A stretch of DNA of 64,000 bases. Source: Valencia hispanica. Taxonomy: Eukaryota > Chordata > Actinopteri > Cyprinodontiformes > Valenciidae. The stretch spans positions 37,399,461 through 37,463,460 of the forward strand of contig OY747713.1 of NCBI GenBank assembly GCA_963556495.2, written 5' to 3'. Positions 29,501 to 44,500 of this stretch are shown in pieces. The position numbers were made by a program, and so were the translations under genes. How positions within the stretch are numbered: the first letter of the stretch is position 1; every line of letters begins with the position of its first letter. The notes under the pieces were generated by a model. That model saw only the letters and a program-made list of their open reading frames with translations. It did no database searches and had not been told where the DNA came from.

Positions 29501-32500
29501 CTTATTAAGTGTTATAGAAGAATAAGAGCTGCATTACAGCAATGTTCTCAAATTATTATAGTTAATATATCAATATATATTAATTATATTCTTTCAGTGT
29601 GTATCCATGCGGCTGCAATAAAACAACTTATTTTAAGGCTTTGGACACAATTTTACTGGTGGTGCCAAATAAGCTGCCCACGTTCTTATGCAGAGTATGC
29701 GGCATGTTCGTTGTTTATTGGCCAGAGACGGTGGAAACCTGAAGCGTCTGCATCACTCTTCGGCTTTCGTTACCAAATAATCCTAACATTTCCAACGCAA
29801 GGTTCCCCCTCCCCAGGAGAGTGGCTGCCACAGATGTAACTGGGTCACTGAGGAAGACGAGTGAGGCAGAGCTGAAGCCTGAAGGGAAAGGCGCAGGTGA
29901 ATTACAACACCTCCTACTTCACCGCGGCATAACTCAGTCAAACCTCAGGCATCATCAGCCAATATACAATGTATATGTTTTTTATCCAGAGATATTGCAA
30001 ATTTTTCTTTCACTTTACTGTCTTTTAAGGCTACAGTGAAAATCAGGAACTATAAAAGATGGACCTTGGGATTCCTTCTTCCCTCATTTCCACAAATTTG
30101 GCACCAGCTACAAATCTACCACACAGGAATGACGGCAAGTAAGTAGAGGCGCCGCTATTTAACCATTGTTAGGTGTTGCAGAAGTGGATGACTCTGACTA
30201 GATGCAGCACACAAATAGAATCTGCTACATTTTTGGGGGATATTTCAGCCTCCGCTGGAAAATACATCTGCACAAATACACTGTTAAAGCTATAACTCCT
30301 GGATGTTGCATTATAAACTCTTGCACACATTAGAAAATAGGAAATAGGAAAAGGGAAGAAGGCAAATAAATAAAAGTGCTGTTGTTGTGAAACCGCATTT
30401 CTTTGAATATATTAAAAGCATTATGTAGTTCGCTTGTAACAGGCCAGACTTCCAGTAATCTTTTAAAGTGATACGTTATTTTTTATTTTTTCACTCCTTC
30501 AGCCTAAAATAAATATTAACATTAGATGAAATTGATTTGAAATTTCTGTATTTGAGAAACAGAACAAAGACCAGCAAAGATCTGACAGGAAGTAATGCAT
30601 GCGTCATCCTTCAGCAGATCATCTACTAGATCACAAGCTTTCAACTACGAGTTGTTTGGGATTTATTTTTTAACTCAAGCTCTGTTATCTTTGGGAGTTT
30701 TCATGCATTCAGATCAAGAAACTGAAACAAGATGGGACTTTGTGACAGGCTGCTACTAGCAAGGAGACAAAAGATCCCAGTGAAAACCGTCATTGGTTCA
30801 TCCCTCAAGGGCACTTTCAAAGTTTGACTGATTCATACGTCAGAGTCAAGTAGCTCAAGAAGCAAACAGATTCTTTTCAGAATTGTCAGAAGGGGCTGGA
30901 AATAAACTAAAATCATCCAAACCGAAACGCTGAAAGAGTTTCAGAAAGTCCAAAGAACTCCTAATCATGGCCACTATAAAGGACTTCAGGATGATCTGCC
31001 CACTTGCCAGCAAAAATAGAAAGAAATGATGGCTTACTGAAGACTGTTGCACGGTAATGTCCAGATACCGTACACAACATCCGTTGCACAAAGATTAAGT
31101 GACATCTAATGACAAGTATGAACATTTTCGGTTTCTTATTTGATCTTCATGTTCGTCCACACCTCAAAGTGAGTGCAAAAACATCTGACTGTGCTGTGTG
31201 TCTTTTTTTATTTTTATTTGTTTACCTCATTTTTCCAGTTGCGTCCCAGGAAGTGCTCGGCCACATGTGCAGGTAAAACGTTCTCCAGCAGCACCCGGTT
31301 AAGGTTCTCCATGGTTTCAATTTCCTCACACTCCCTCTTGAACTTGTCCCTCCACAAGAAGTCCAGCCGACAGTAATATTCATTCTGTTAGAGGGGGACA
31401 AAGAGGACGGGGACAGCTGTGTCATTCCCCCCAGTGCTCTTTAAGTCTTGACTTGAACCAAAACCAAGAAAGAAACAGCAACATTTAAACATAAAGATGG
31501 CCAACGTATGTACAGTCTCTTGCGGCGGTATTTGTCCCCCTTTGACTTTTAGTAGGATTCTATGATAGATCAGCATGAAATAGTGCATAATTGTGAAGTG
31601 GAAGCAATGATGCAAGGTTTTAACACATTAAAGAACAGAAACTCTTTTGAGGTCATGACATTTTTGTCAATTCTTCTTTACAAAACAGCTCAAGCGGACT
31701 CACGCGACTCAAAAGAATGAACTAAAAACAACCATTTCTAAGTCTTGCCAAGGATTCTAAATTACATTTTGGTCTGTACTTTGACTGGGCCACTCTAACA
31801 CATACATGGGCTTTGATCTAACCCATTCCACTGTAGCTCTGGCTCTATGTTTAGCGTTATCATCCTGCTGGAGGGTGAACCTCTGCCCCAGTCTCATATG
31901 TTCTGCTTCTCTTCCAGGATCGTCCTGTATTTACCGTCATACGTCTCCCTGTAAACTCTGGTCAACCTCGCTCTCCCTGCTAAAGCAACACAGCCCCACA
32001 GCATCATACTCCCACCACCATATTTCCCCACTGTGATGTTGTGTTCAGGGAAAAGTACAGTCTTCATTTTCCACCAAACAGCACTTTCCTTGGAGGCAAA
32101 AATGTTCAGTTTTGTTCTCAACTGACAGGAGCACGTTCTCCTACATTTTTGCTGTGTCTTCTATATCGCTTGCAGCAAACGGCACACTTCTTATGGCTCT
32201 CCTCTTACAACTCTTCTATTAAAGGCCAGATTGTTGAGTGTCTCACTAATGGCTACCTCGCAAAAAGTTTCTTCCATTTTTAGTAGTATCACAGTAAAGG
32301 GGCCTGTAAACAAATACAGACCACAATTTGGATATTGTAGTGTGGAAAAAATAGGAAAATAGTAATTATGCCCCACTTGAATAAAATGTGTTGAAGTTTG
32401 TGGCTTCTAAGACTAATTGTGGATGAAGACAAGGTGAGTGGTTATGTTTAAGCTGACCTTAGAGGTGCCTGAATAAAGCCTGCTGTGGCCTTCAACTTAT

Positions 32501-35500
32501 TGCTTCTGAGTGCCAGGCAGCTTAATTTCAGTCTAATACAGTGCAACCACAAGGCAACGGTATTGGAATGCTTGATAATCATGGGGAAAAAAAAGTCACA
32601 GTCCCAATTACAGGACAGCGAAACAATGCGAGAAGCTGCGCAATTATTGCTGAAGGAAAAAAAAGCAGACAGGACTGTTTTGCATAAAAACGTAGCTACC
32701 GCTTCCTTCTCTCTTCTTGTGCTTTTTGGTTATTCATGCTTGAGGTGGTTGTGAATACATCTGCATATGTTAGGAGGACTCCTATACGAAGGTCAAGACA
32801 TCCCGAGGTTGTGTGTTTGTGCCTCTGTTCCCTGAATGCACAGGCTCTATATCTGTAGCCTAGAAGGTTCTGGTGGGTGGCCTCCTATACTGTGTGGTGG
32901 AGTGTCCTGGGAGATGTAGCTGGTTACCAGGCTGAATGATAAATTCCAGCTCTTATGGATGGAAGGATGTTTTGCCTTTTTTCAAAAAACAGCCTTCCAC
33001 CTTCTTTGGACAAATAATCTGCATCATTTGGGTATGTGTGTACATGTAGATGAGGAGAGACTACGTCCATGAGTCCGGAAAGTAGGCCAGCTCATTCTAA
33101 ATGCCGTTTAGACAGCAGCTAAACGAGGCTGTAAATGAGTTTTGCTCCACTGTGCAATCTGTTCTTGAGGGATGAATTACTAATGCCGTTTTTCTTGTAA
33201 CCTGATTTCTCCTCCCTCTGAAGAAAGTTCTGAGAAAGACCTCATTAAGAGCCGATGAGAAATTTTGCGAGAAAAATGTGTTCACAGCTTGCTTAAAGCG
33301 TGTAAAATCATTCTGAGCACTGATGCGCGCACCCCCACATGGACTGCTCATGGCAACAACTATCAAAAAGCCTCGTTTTATTCCAAAAACCGTTTTGATG
33401 TTAGATAATGAAGAACTTTGCTGTGGTAATTTAAACTGAAAAGCATTTTAAGCATTTAAACATTCAAGTTGGGTCCAACACCCCCCTTCCTTCTCTGGCA
33501 AGGGTGACCCAGAACGAGAACAACGCAATGAGCTGATTGGGCCAACCACAGCTCCCTGGGGAGCTCCAGATATGGGTAAAGAAGTCCCGGCACAAAACAT
33601 CTGCTTTGAGTAGAGATGATAGATGTTACCCCTAAAAAAAGATGAAACTCCCCACAGAAAATCTGTGTCAGCAGAGCTAAGGCGTTACATGATGAGAGGA
33701 CGGTGGCAGCGCACCAACGCTACAAAGACAAACTGTCTAAAGACATATTTTTAAATCACACACCGAAACTTCAGGACTATAAAAAGAAGTCCCTTGAAAC
33801 CATCATTGCTTAGCTGGGGTTGAAGATGATCTTTGAATGGTGAATGACCTAATTACATAGTTATGACCGCTGCGGCGACAGAGAAACAAAGTTTTTACTG
33901 TCGGTAGTATCTCTGTGGGAGAAGCTACTCACCTGCCTTGCCAAAACAAGCAGAGTGACGAAGAAGATGAACAACGACACAGAACCCATGGTCTTCAGAT
34001 CCTTCAGGACACCTGGTCTGAAAAACATTAAAAAAAAAGGCTTGTAGTTATTTGTTCATGATTGTGATTTAGAAACTGTTTAGTTTAAAATGCAGATTCG
34101 CCTAGTAAAGATGTATAAATTCATATTTTGTAATAGTAATTTAATGTCATACTTAAAAATTTTAAAAACATAAATTTTTTGACCTCCTTTTGCTAACTGG
34201 AAAGCACTTTGTTTTCTCTGGTAACATTTTAGTATGTTAGGAGACTTGTGACTCTTTCCACATCCTCTCTCCAAGCCAGAGCTTAGTCGGTTCTTTGCCG
34301 GTTCTTTCAAAGAGCCAGTTGGTTTTCCACTTATACGGGCCCCAGGCAGTGCTGCGTCGTAGCGTGATCTAAAGCTTTGCAACACAAGTGTAAATGCCCA
34401 CATGAGGAGAAGAGAGAGAACGATTTTAACAACCGAGGGGTTTATCGTGGCCTTACAAGTGCTGCGTTTGTGCTTTCTCGCTTTGCTGAAGTGACAAGGA
34501 CGTGTACATACAGTAACATTTTCCATTGTTACTAGTGAAAGTAGAGATTGTGTGTTTCGCCTTGCTACGCTAAGCTTTTTGTAATCCCGCCCCCAACACA
34601 ATGGTTGTATCACCATATGTCACAAGAGCAAGGTAGATATTAGAGTGATCTTTTTTTATTTATTATACGGCAAACCCAAGTGCAGGAGAAAACAGAGGGC
34701 AGGAGAGATCGTCAGGACTGGATGATGCGGCGAGGACGGAGACAGGTGAATGATCGTGGGGCAGAAGGTCCAGGAGCTTTGGCATAGCAGAAGCGATGCA
34801 CAGAGTGATGCACAGGTGAGTGACATCGTCTTTTAACTGGAGATGAACCAATAGTGAAGAGGGAGGTTAATGAGCACAGGTGGAAGAGATCAGTCAGGAT
34901 AAGTTCATGACACCACATGGGTGGGGGAGAAAGTGTTTCTTAGAAAGAACCAACTCTGTTGGTGCTAGGTTAAGCACCGGTTTGGAACCAAAAAGCGGAT
35001 GCTTTCGTGGTAAAAATCAAAGAATTGGTGCCAAGTCGGGCTTTGACACTGAACTGGCACTGGAACCAGCTGTAAACATTCAAGATTACCCGTTACAATG
35101 CTGCTATGTTTTCTCCAGTTAGGAGATCTCTGGTAATGCTCTGGCATTAAGGATACACGACAATGAACATGCAACTATTACTACACCCCAAGATGCACTT
35201 TGGCAAGGCACCATACCTCCCCATTGAGCCTTGGGCTTTGTAACCATATTTGATCCATTTATCTGGTTGCACTGGTCACTTGGTGCTTGAAGGTGACAGG
35301 CCAGTTTGAAAAAATAAACTAATTTGTGTTTGTGCGTAGAAAAAAGCTAAACTCACTATTAAAGATTCTTCCTCTTAAACAACAAAATATAAAATAAATA
35401 GTATTTTGCTCTTTTTCTTCTGCAGATATTTGTAATCCTGGAGGTTCGCTGCAGTCTTTTATTAATTCCAATGTTCTCTGCACATTCCCTGTTGGTGAAA

Positions 35501-38500
35501 TAGTCAGGATTGCAGGCAGGCAGGCCATTCCATTTCTTGTTTTTATTGTCTGCAGAATGTGGTTTGGTATGTCCTTGTTAAAATGCATGGACATCCACGG
35601 TTGGAGATGTAATTTTTTTCATTGCGCAAACTTCGAATCTAAACGTACTGCTTGAAGAACACAAGATTCCAGCTGTCCAGCTCAAATGTCCTTTATTCAC
35701 TGAAGTATTTCCAGCCAATTTCCATTATTTACTCTTGTTGGTACTTTTGGTGCTAATCAAATCCAATTCTTTTTTTAAGAATTAACTTTCTTAGACACCT
35801 GTAGACAAGCATAATATATTCAGAAACCTGTTTATAATTCATAGACTAACTCCTTCAGAATTTAATCCATTCGGAGCAAAGTCTGATTGCAATCACAAGC
35901 TAATTAACCAGTTAAAACAAAACTACCACCATCATTTCATCATTATTATTTCTTTACGCTATCACAAACTCTTTAGTTGATGGCCATTTATTATCAAAGA
36001 TGCTGAAAGCCTTCATTTTAGTACCAGATGTACAGATTAACAAAGTAATTCAATATCATAAATTTGTTCTATCTGTAAAAAAAAGTTGAAGTATATGTAA
36101 GAGATGTGATGGTATTTTCAGTGTTATCTGCATTGTTTCTTACTCTGTCAATACATACTGTATATCAGGATCTTTCAACTGGTTCTTTTTTAGTGACCAT
36201 AAATCATGAGATTTATCTCAATTTCAAAGAGCAGATTAACGGTCAATAAGATAAAAAGGTTTGTGATGAGATTTAAAAAAAAAAGATTTACAATCTGTAA
36301 AGTTTTAAAATAATATTCTTTGCAGATAACACACTGATAAATCAACAAACACATTTTATTATTTAATTAACAGCACAGTATATCAATATTTTCCTAAGCA
36401 GCCACTGCTAGATTGTCAATATATATACAGTGGCTTGCAAAAGTATTCGGCCCCCTTGAACTTTTCCACATTTTGTCACATTACAGCCACAAACATGAAT
36501 CAATTTTATTGGAATTCCACGTGAAAGACCAATACAAAGTGGTGTACACGTGAGAAGTGGAACGTAAATCATACATGATTCCGAACATTTTTTACAAATG
36601 AATAACTGAAAAGTGGGGTGTGCGTAATTATTCAGCCCCCTTTGGTCTGAGTGCAGTCAGTTGCCCATAGACATTGCCTGATGAGTGCTAATGACTAAAT
36701 AGAGTGCACCTGTGTGTAATCTAATGTCAGTACAAATACAGCTGCCCTGTGACGGCCTCAGAGGTTTTCTAAGAGAATGTTGGGAGCAACAACACCATGA
36801 AGTCCAAAGAACACACCAGACAGGTCAGGGATAAAGTTATTGAGAAATTTAAAGCAGGCTTAGGCTACAAAAAGATTTCCCAAGCCTTGAACATCCCACG
36901 GAGCGCTGTTCAAGTGATCATTCAGAAATGGAAGGAGTATAGCACAACTGTAAACCTACCAAGACAAGGCCGTCCACCTAAACTCACAGGCCGAACAAGG
37001 ACAGCGCTGATCAGAAATGCAGCCAAGAGGCCCATGGTGACTCTGGATGAGCTGGAGAGATCTACAGCTCAGGTGGGGGAATCTGTCCATAGGACAACTA
37101 TTAGTGGTGCACTGCACAAAGTTGGCCTTTATGGAAGAGTGGCAAGAAGAAAGCCATTGTTAAAGGAAAACCATAAGAAGTCCCGTTTGCAGTTTGCCAC
37201 AAGCCATGTGGGGGACACAGCAAACATGTGGAAGAAGGTGCTCTGGTCAGATGAGACCAAAATGCAAAACGCTATGTGTGGCGGAAAACTAACACTGCAC
37301 ATCACTCTGAACACACCATCCCCACATTTTGTCACATTACAGCCACAAACGTGAATCATTTTTATTGGAATTCCACGTGAAAGACCAATACAAAGTGGTG
37401 TACACGTGAGAAGTGGAACGAAAATCATACATGATTCCAAACATTTTTTACAAATAAATAAGTGCAAAGTTGGGTGTGCGTAATTATTCAGCCCCCTGAG
37501 TCAATACTTTGTAGAACCACCTTTTGCTGCAATTCCAGCTGCCAGTCTTTTAGGGTATGTCTCTACCAGCTTTGCACATCTACAGACTGAAATTCTTGCC
37601 CATTCTTCTTTGCAAAACAGCTCCAGCTCAGTCAGATTAGATGGACAGCGTTTGTGAACAGCAGTTTTCAAATCTTGCCACAGATTCTCGATTGGATTTA
37701 GATCTGGACTTTGACTGGGCCATTCTAACACATGGATATGTTTTGTTTTAAACCATTCCATTGTTGCCCTGGCTTTATGTTTAGGGTTGTTGTCCTGCTG
37801 GAAGGTAAACCTTCGCCCCAGTCTCAAGTCTTTTGCAGACTCCAAGAGGTTTTCTTCCAAGATTGCCCTGTATTTGGCTCCATCCATCTTCCCATCAACT
37901 CTGACCAGCTTCCCTGTCCCTGCTGAAGAGAAGCACCCCCAGAGCATGATGCTGCCACCACCATATTTGACAGTGGGGATGATGTGTTCAGAGTGATGTG
38001 CAGTGTTAGTTTTCCGCCACACATAGCGTTTTGCATTTTGGCCAAAAAGTTCCATTTTGGTCTCATCTGACCAGAGCACCTTCTTCCACATGTTTGCTGT
38101 GTCCCCCACATGGCTTGTGGCAAACGGGACTTCTTTTGGTTTTCCTTTAACAATGGCTTTCTTCTTGCCACTCTTCCATAAAGGCCAACTTTGTGCAGTG
38201 CACCACTAATAGTTGTCCTATGGACAGATTCCCCCACCTGAGCTGTAGATCTCTGCAGCTCGTCCAGAGTCACCATGGGCCTCTTGGCTGCATTTCTGAT
38301 CAGCGCTCTCCTTGTTCAGCCTGTGAGTTTAGGTGGACGGCCTTGTCTTGGTAGGTTTACAGTTGTGCCATACTACTTCCATTTCTGAATGATCGCTTGA
38401 ACAGCGCTCCGTGGGATGTTCAAGGCTTGGGAAATCTTTTTGTAGCCTAAGCCTGCTTTAAATTTCTCAATAACTTTATCCCTGACCTGTCTGGTGTGTT

Positions 38501-41500
38501 CTTTGGACTTCATGGTGTTGTTGCTCCCAACATTCTCTTAGACAACCTCTGAGGCCGTCACAGGGCAGCTGTATTTGTACTGACATTAGATTACACACAG
38601 GTGCACTCTATTTAGTCATTAGCACTCATCAGACAATGTCTATGGGCAACTGACTGCACTCAGACCAAAGGGGGCTGAATAATTACGCGCACCCCACTTT
38701 TCACTTATTTGTAAAAAATGTTTGGAATCATGTATGATTTACGTTCCACTTCTCACGTGTACACCACTTTGTATTGGTCTTTCACGTGGAATTCCAATAA
38801 AATTGATTCATGTTTGTGGCTGTAATGTGACAAAATGTGGAAAAGTTCAAGGGGGCCGAATACTTTTGCAAGCCCCTGTATCTTTAATATCTGCCATTGT
38901 AATCAAATTAACTTTTTTTATTATTTGTTTTAATACTTCTCTTTTTATTTTAGGTTCAATCTTCTGGAGCATTTTGTAAATATTCGTAAAAGTATCGTAA
39001 ATCCCTTAAATGCCTTCCTTTCTAATAATTTATTTAGAATAATTTGGCCCCCTTTATGTTGTTAATTTACTACCCATCTGCCTCTGGTTGCGAGGTAAAC
39101 TTTGGTTCTCAACTGGCCTGGTTTATTATGACTACAGTCGCTTTAAACTTTTCTCATAGATTTCTCTGCCTGTGTATGCGATATCGGCAACTCCGGTTCA
39201 AGGTACGTCTGACTTACTTGAATGGCACTTGAATTGGGCCTTTATGTCTCATCATAATTACACCCCCTGGGACACAAGATATCGTGGATTACAAATTTAA
39301 AGGCCCCCGGCAGTCTGAAAAATTAAAGTTAGTGGAACATAAATTCCTAAAAAGCACATTGATTTTATAAGTGGTTTGAGGTGTCAGTTACTGTTACAAA
39401 GGAAGGTGGGTACAAACCTTTTCCCCTACTGAATAAATGTACTTAAATTACAGGTTGGATTTTTCAAAATAATTCAGAGGGAAATTATGGTGCTTTTATA
39501 AAATATGAATTTACATTTTTTTTATTTTTTTTATTTTTTTACCAGAGTTGCCAGTAAATGTGGAAAGCTCTCTAAGTTGGATTTTCATTTAAATGCCAAC
39601 TAATTCAACATGATCTAACGGTATTTGCTGACTGCATTAATTTGGATTAGTTATAGAACACCGTTGGAGTTGGAAATATTATGTTAACATGGACTGAAAT
39701 AGATAATTAAACTGTATATTGTGCTGAGATGTATTTACTGATCCCATGCTGCCTTACCTTAGCTGACTGCACTCTACCCACACACTTTTCTTTTTTTTGT
39801 GACACAAGTAGAGCTAGCCAAAAGTGTTGATAATGTGTCAGAAATAAGATTTATTAGGCAACCTAGGTCTATTTTCTTTTCATTTAGCACTTTAAAATGA
39901 TCCCCCCTTTATTTGCCAATGGAAGAAGCAGCACACTCCTCATGCGAACAAAACAAGGTGAGATAGAGAAACTGAGGAATGTAGTTTTTTTTTCCGACAG
40001 CTTCTCTCAGTGCTAGCGAAAATTTCAACGTTTTTTTTTCTCTTTATCTTCTTCTCTCCCCAGCGGTTGTCAGTCAAATTGAAAAACGGAATCCTCCTCC
40101 ATCAACACAAGCAGCATTATCTCTTTCTGCCACTCATCACCCCCACCCTTTCCAACAGTTCCGCTCGACTGACAGCAGAATGGGACGCCGCCAACTCTGC
40201 TGCGGAGTTGTTTCTGAAGTCCCCGCTGCAGAGTCACTTATTTTAATAGGCTGGGATTAACTGATGCATTCAGGCCGCAAGGTCAGGAGTGGATGTGGGA
40301 TTTTAACCAGATTATACTGACCTCTGCTGCTCCTAACTGATTTCCCATTTCTCTAATATAGAAGGTAGGAGAAGGAGCTGAGTGAGCCCCTGTTACCTGT
40401 CCGACTTGTCCGTGTGGTACAGTTCTTTGTTGAATCCATCCAGCAGGGAGGCGTGAGTCTGCAGAATGATGATGTTGTAGATCACCACGGCGATCAGCAT
40501 CACCACCATCTTTAGCTCGTAGTTGATCCTCAGGAACACAGAGCACGACACCAGGCCCAGAATACAGCAGTAGATAAAGTACTGGAGATGTAGAGTACAG
40601 CAGAAACCATCATCTTAAAGCCCCATTAAAGTTGATTGGGTGGTAGAAAATGTCCTTTTCAGGAATAGTTTAACAAATGCATTTATGTAAAATAAGACAA
40701 ATCGATCATGACAGGCTCTGTTTTATGTTCATACAGAGTCCTGGAAAAGTATTAACCCTTAAATGGGCGGGTATATGTGGATAATTATGAAAAATATTAA
40801 CTTCCATAATTAAAAACAAGAATCCCTTATTTTCACAGTTATAATCTGTATCTGTTTGTCACTTTAGGCTCACACTAACAAAAAACGTCATCCTTTTTTA
40901 AATCAAAATTTTAATTTGTATTATTTTTCACATCTTTGTCACATTACAACCACAAGTCCCAATGTATTTTATTGGGATATTATGTGATACACTAAAAAGG
41001 TCGTACATAAGTGTGAAGTGGAAGAAAAATAATGCATGACTGTCAACGTTTTATACCAATAAAGATGTTAACTTTGGCATCCATAGCTCAGCAGGAGCAG
41101 TTTGTTGGCAGGGGAACTATTTTGTTTGGGTACTCCACAATTCTAAAAAAGTCACGCTTGAAAGAAAGTCATGTTGCAGAAGATGCTCTGATCAAATGAG
41201 ACCAAAACTGAACTTTCAAGTCTACATGCATAATGATATCTGTAGCAAAAAACTAACGAGCGGTGGCTGCATCATGCTGTGGGGGTGCTTTTCTTCCAGC
41301 AGGAAAACAACCCTAAGCATCAGCCAGAATCACAATGGATGGTTGCGGAATGTATTAAAATGGTCCAGTTTAAGTCCAAAAATTCATACAAGTTCATATA
41401 CTACATCCAATAAGAAATAGGTAACACTTTAAGTCCATAGATGTGCAAAGAAGGTTAAAAAAATACCTGAAGACTTACGGCTTGCTGTAAACTTGACTGG

Positions 41501-44500
41501 GATGTGCTGAATACAAAAAGATTTTTGTTTTTCAAGAGTTAGAAAATAATTTCTTATTTTACTTCTACTTCACAATTAAGCTCTATTTTGTGTTTTTCTG
41601 TCACATAAAACCCAAACAAAATGAATAGAAGTGGTTTTAGTTCAGGAGGTATGGTTTTCACAACAAGGCGTAAATCTATCAACCCATCTCAATCCCACCT
41701 ACCGGCAGGTAAAACTTATTTCTTTCCTCCAAGTGGTTGGGCTGGCTGGTGTTGGACACATTCATAGGGAGAGCATTTGCTTGGATGTCCTCGGCAGATC
41801 CTCCTGGATCCTCCACAAAGAACTGACAAACAAATCAGAAGGGATCAGAAGTAAAACACATGCCGATTTATGGTACATTGTGAATTACCCGGCGGTAACA
41901 ATGAGTCAAGATATGCAGATCGGAGTGTGGCAACAACTCAGAAATGCTTCAGGTAAGATCTGCAGAACACTCTGCATTCAAAAAGCCCAGTGTTCCCATT
42001 TGAACGTTTTTCATTAAACTGTTCATCAGCCACTTTGAAAAAGCACTTGTCAAAAAAAATCAGTGCAATCTGCAGCTATTGTAAAAGTTTGCCGCTTTCA
42101 GATAAAGAGAATTAATAAGAAATGACTTTTTGATTTCTGTGGTTTCAGCTGCATATTTACCTTGTGCCAGTCGGCTGTTCACTTAACAGATTATTTTGAT
42201 TATGAGCTGATTACAGCAGCGTACCAAAAGTGAGATTAATCACTTTAGAATAATCCTACTAGAGGGGATCAACCCTGCCATAATCACTGAAAATCAACTG
42301 TAGAACGAGTCCATAGAGTGACTGAGTCACTCCGGTTATTAATATGCTCCAGTTGGTCTGAGAGCTTCTCATTGTTCTTCTGAATGAGCTAAGAGACTTG
42401 ATGTCAACCATGAGGTCAAGTTCAGCGCTTCCTGCAGCAGTGAAGCACCAGAACACACAGCCTAACCCCTCCACTTGGCTTCAGCGATCGCAGAGTGCTG
42501 ATTCATTGGTTCAGTCTGTTCAAGTTTAGCCCTGAAACTTTCCTCAGTCTCTTTAAATGTTGTGTGGAGGTTTGAAACGTGCGATTGTTTAGCTTTCTTC
42601 GGGGCTGCTGCCATTGTTCTTGGCTACATCAGCTTCTCCTGCAGGTGCTCTGGCAGTCACATTCACATTTCCTTTTTCAATTCCTTTCCAAAGGCCTGAT
42701 TGTCACTGAGAAATATTCATCTTTTATTCCACTATGGTTTTGCTGCCGTACCAGGAGTTCTGATTTACACTTGATGCTGCCAACCGAGTCTCCTGGAATC
42801 ATGCCCATTTGGTGACAGGAAAAGAGTTATCTGCATGTTTGCTGCTCCCTTTCAATATATCTAAAACTGAGATTCTTCTGCGTGGAATGCTGTTCCAGTC
42901 ATAGACATGACTGTCAGATTCGTTTTAGCAACTTAATGAATTATTCAAAACATATTCAGGGTGAAATGATAGGGGAAAAACACATCAGTGGGTTCAAAAG
43001 TTAACATTTATTGTGTTGTCATTTTTGTAATCCTCACAGTGATGGGAAAATCGGATGTGACCTACAGTTGGGCAGAAACGTATTTGGCAGCCACCAATTG
43101 TTGTCTCACTTAAAAAGATGACAGAGGTCTGTAATTTTTTATCATAGGTACACTTCAACTGTGAGAGACAGAATGTAAAAAAAATTTTTTTAAATATAAA
43201 AAATAAAATAAAAATTTAAATCGCACTTCGATGTTTTAGATCATCAAATACATTTTGACAACTTGAACAAATATAAAAATGATTGTTTTCTTTATTAAGG
43301 GCTTTATGTGGAAAATGTAACTCTCCATTGCGTTAAATCATAAATATTTACACAGATAAATATGATATTTTTTTAAATTTAACTAAAAGGAAATGAATTG
43401 ATTGACCTTTACGGTTTGTTTTGTATTTTATAAGATAATCCAGTACGGCTGAGGTGGGATTTTTTATAAAAACAATGTTACAAGAACAGCTAAAATTGTT
43501 AGAGAAAACATATTTATGAGAGATCAGCATAATGATTTGAAAGTGATGCTATATTTTAGCGGTTTGTCTAAACAATAAAATTACTTGATCAGCTAAGTAA
43601 CCAGAATAGCAAAGAGGTTTTGGAAGTGAAAAGTTCAAAGTTCAATTGTTGGCGCACATAATTGTTTAAATTGGTTTGATATCAGGGCTTTAATATTAGT
43701 TTCACTTGTTAATTTCAAAACAAGTTTTGATGTGTGTGTTTGGTACCATTGTCCTGATTGGAAACCCTAATTGTGTCCAAAGAACAGTTTACGTTCATAC
43801 TTAAATGATGTTTGAATGTAAACTTCTGACTTTAACTGGACTGGAAGAAATGTCAATAAAGTTCTCAAAAAAATAAATATTTAAACCATATGACTGCCTC
43901 ACTGTTAGAACAGCTGTGCAATGGGCAAACAGAGGAGTTGTGTTATTACTGAATAGGAATTATTTGATTTGCCTCCAACTCTGCATTAGTTATTCAGTCT
44001 CATTATTTTTACTAGTAACACTGCAGCATTTGATTTCATAAAAAAAAACCCGAACCCACAGTTTATTGCCTTTTGCAGCTATAAATATCGCATAACCCAA
44101 CACATTTCAGCGTGTATCTGCAGCTCCTTGGTGATCATCCACACACCCACAAGTCACAGAAGAAAAAACTACATTCGCAACATTTCAAACCAGCGCCTCA
44201 CCATATTGAACACAGCCATCACCAGTATGACAGCCGTGGTCGTCATGGTGAGGACCAATCGCAGCCAGGGGTTGTTGGTGACGATGATGCGAGAGGAAGC
44301 CGGGAGCCATGGAAGAGAGCAGAAGGATCCCTTCCCTCCCTGCTGTGGATTCAAGAAAAAAATAAAATTAAGGAGTGACTCAAAGATGCAGGGAAAAAGG
44401 GATTAGCAATGGACAAACTTGGAGCATCTTTGTTTAAAATAATATAGAACAAAATTCAACTCCAAAAACTGAAAATATAAATCAAACAACTTATAGCGTC

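Larger units (their letters stand above)
36428..38878. mobile_element. Head-to-head Tc1/mariner chimera, 2451 bp
   Basis: One TA pair flanks the whole unit (36426-36427 and 38879-38880). Its left part, 36428 to about 37323, is the 5' half of a plus-strand Tc1 (terminal repeat plus transposase to just past LWSDETK). At ATCCCCACATTTTGTC it switches to a minus-strand Tc1 that lacks only its outermost 40 bases at this end and is otherwise full length to 38878. The outer roughly 0.9 kb on each side therefore form a long inverted repeat around a spacer of roughly 0.66 kb. Both parts belong to the family of the element at 25103. Confidence 0.92.

Noticed and set aside
34080..34616. 178-codon minus-strand open frame next to adcy2 window exon 14
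   Set aside because: It is downstream of an intact exon pair in the same gene, contains repeat sequence and does not match any adenylate cyclase segment.
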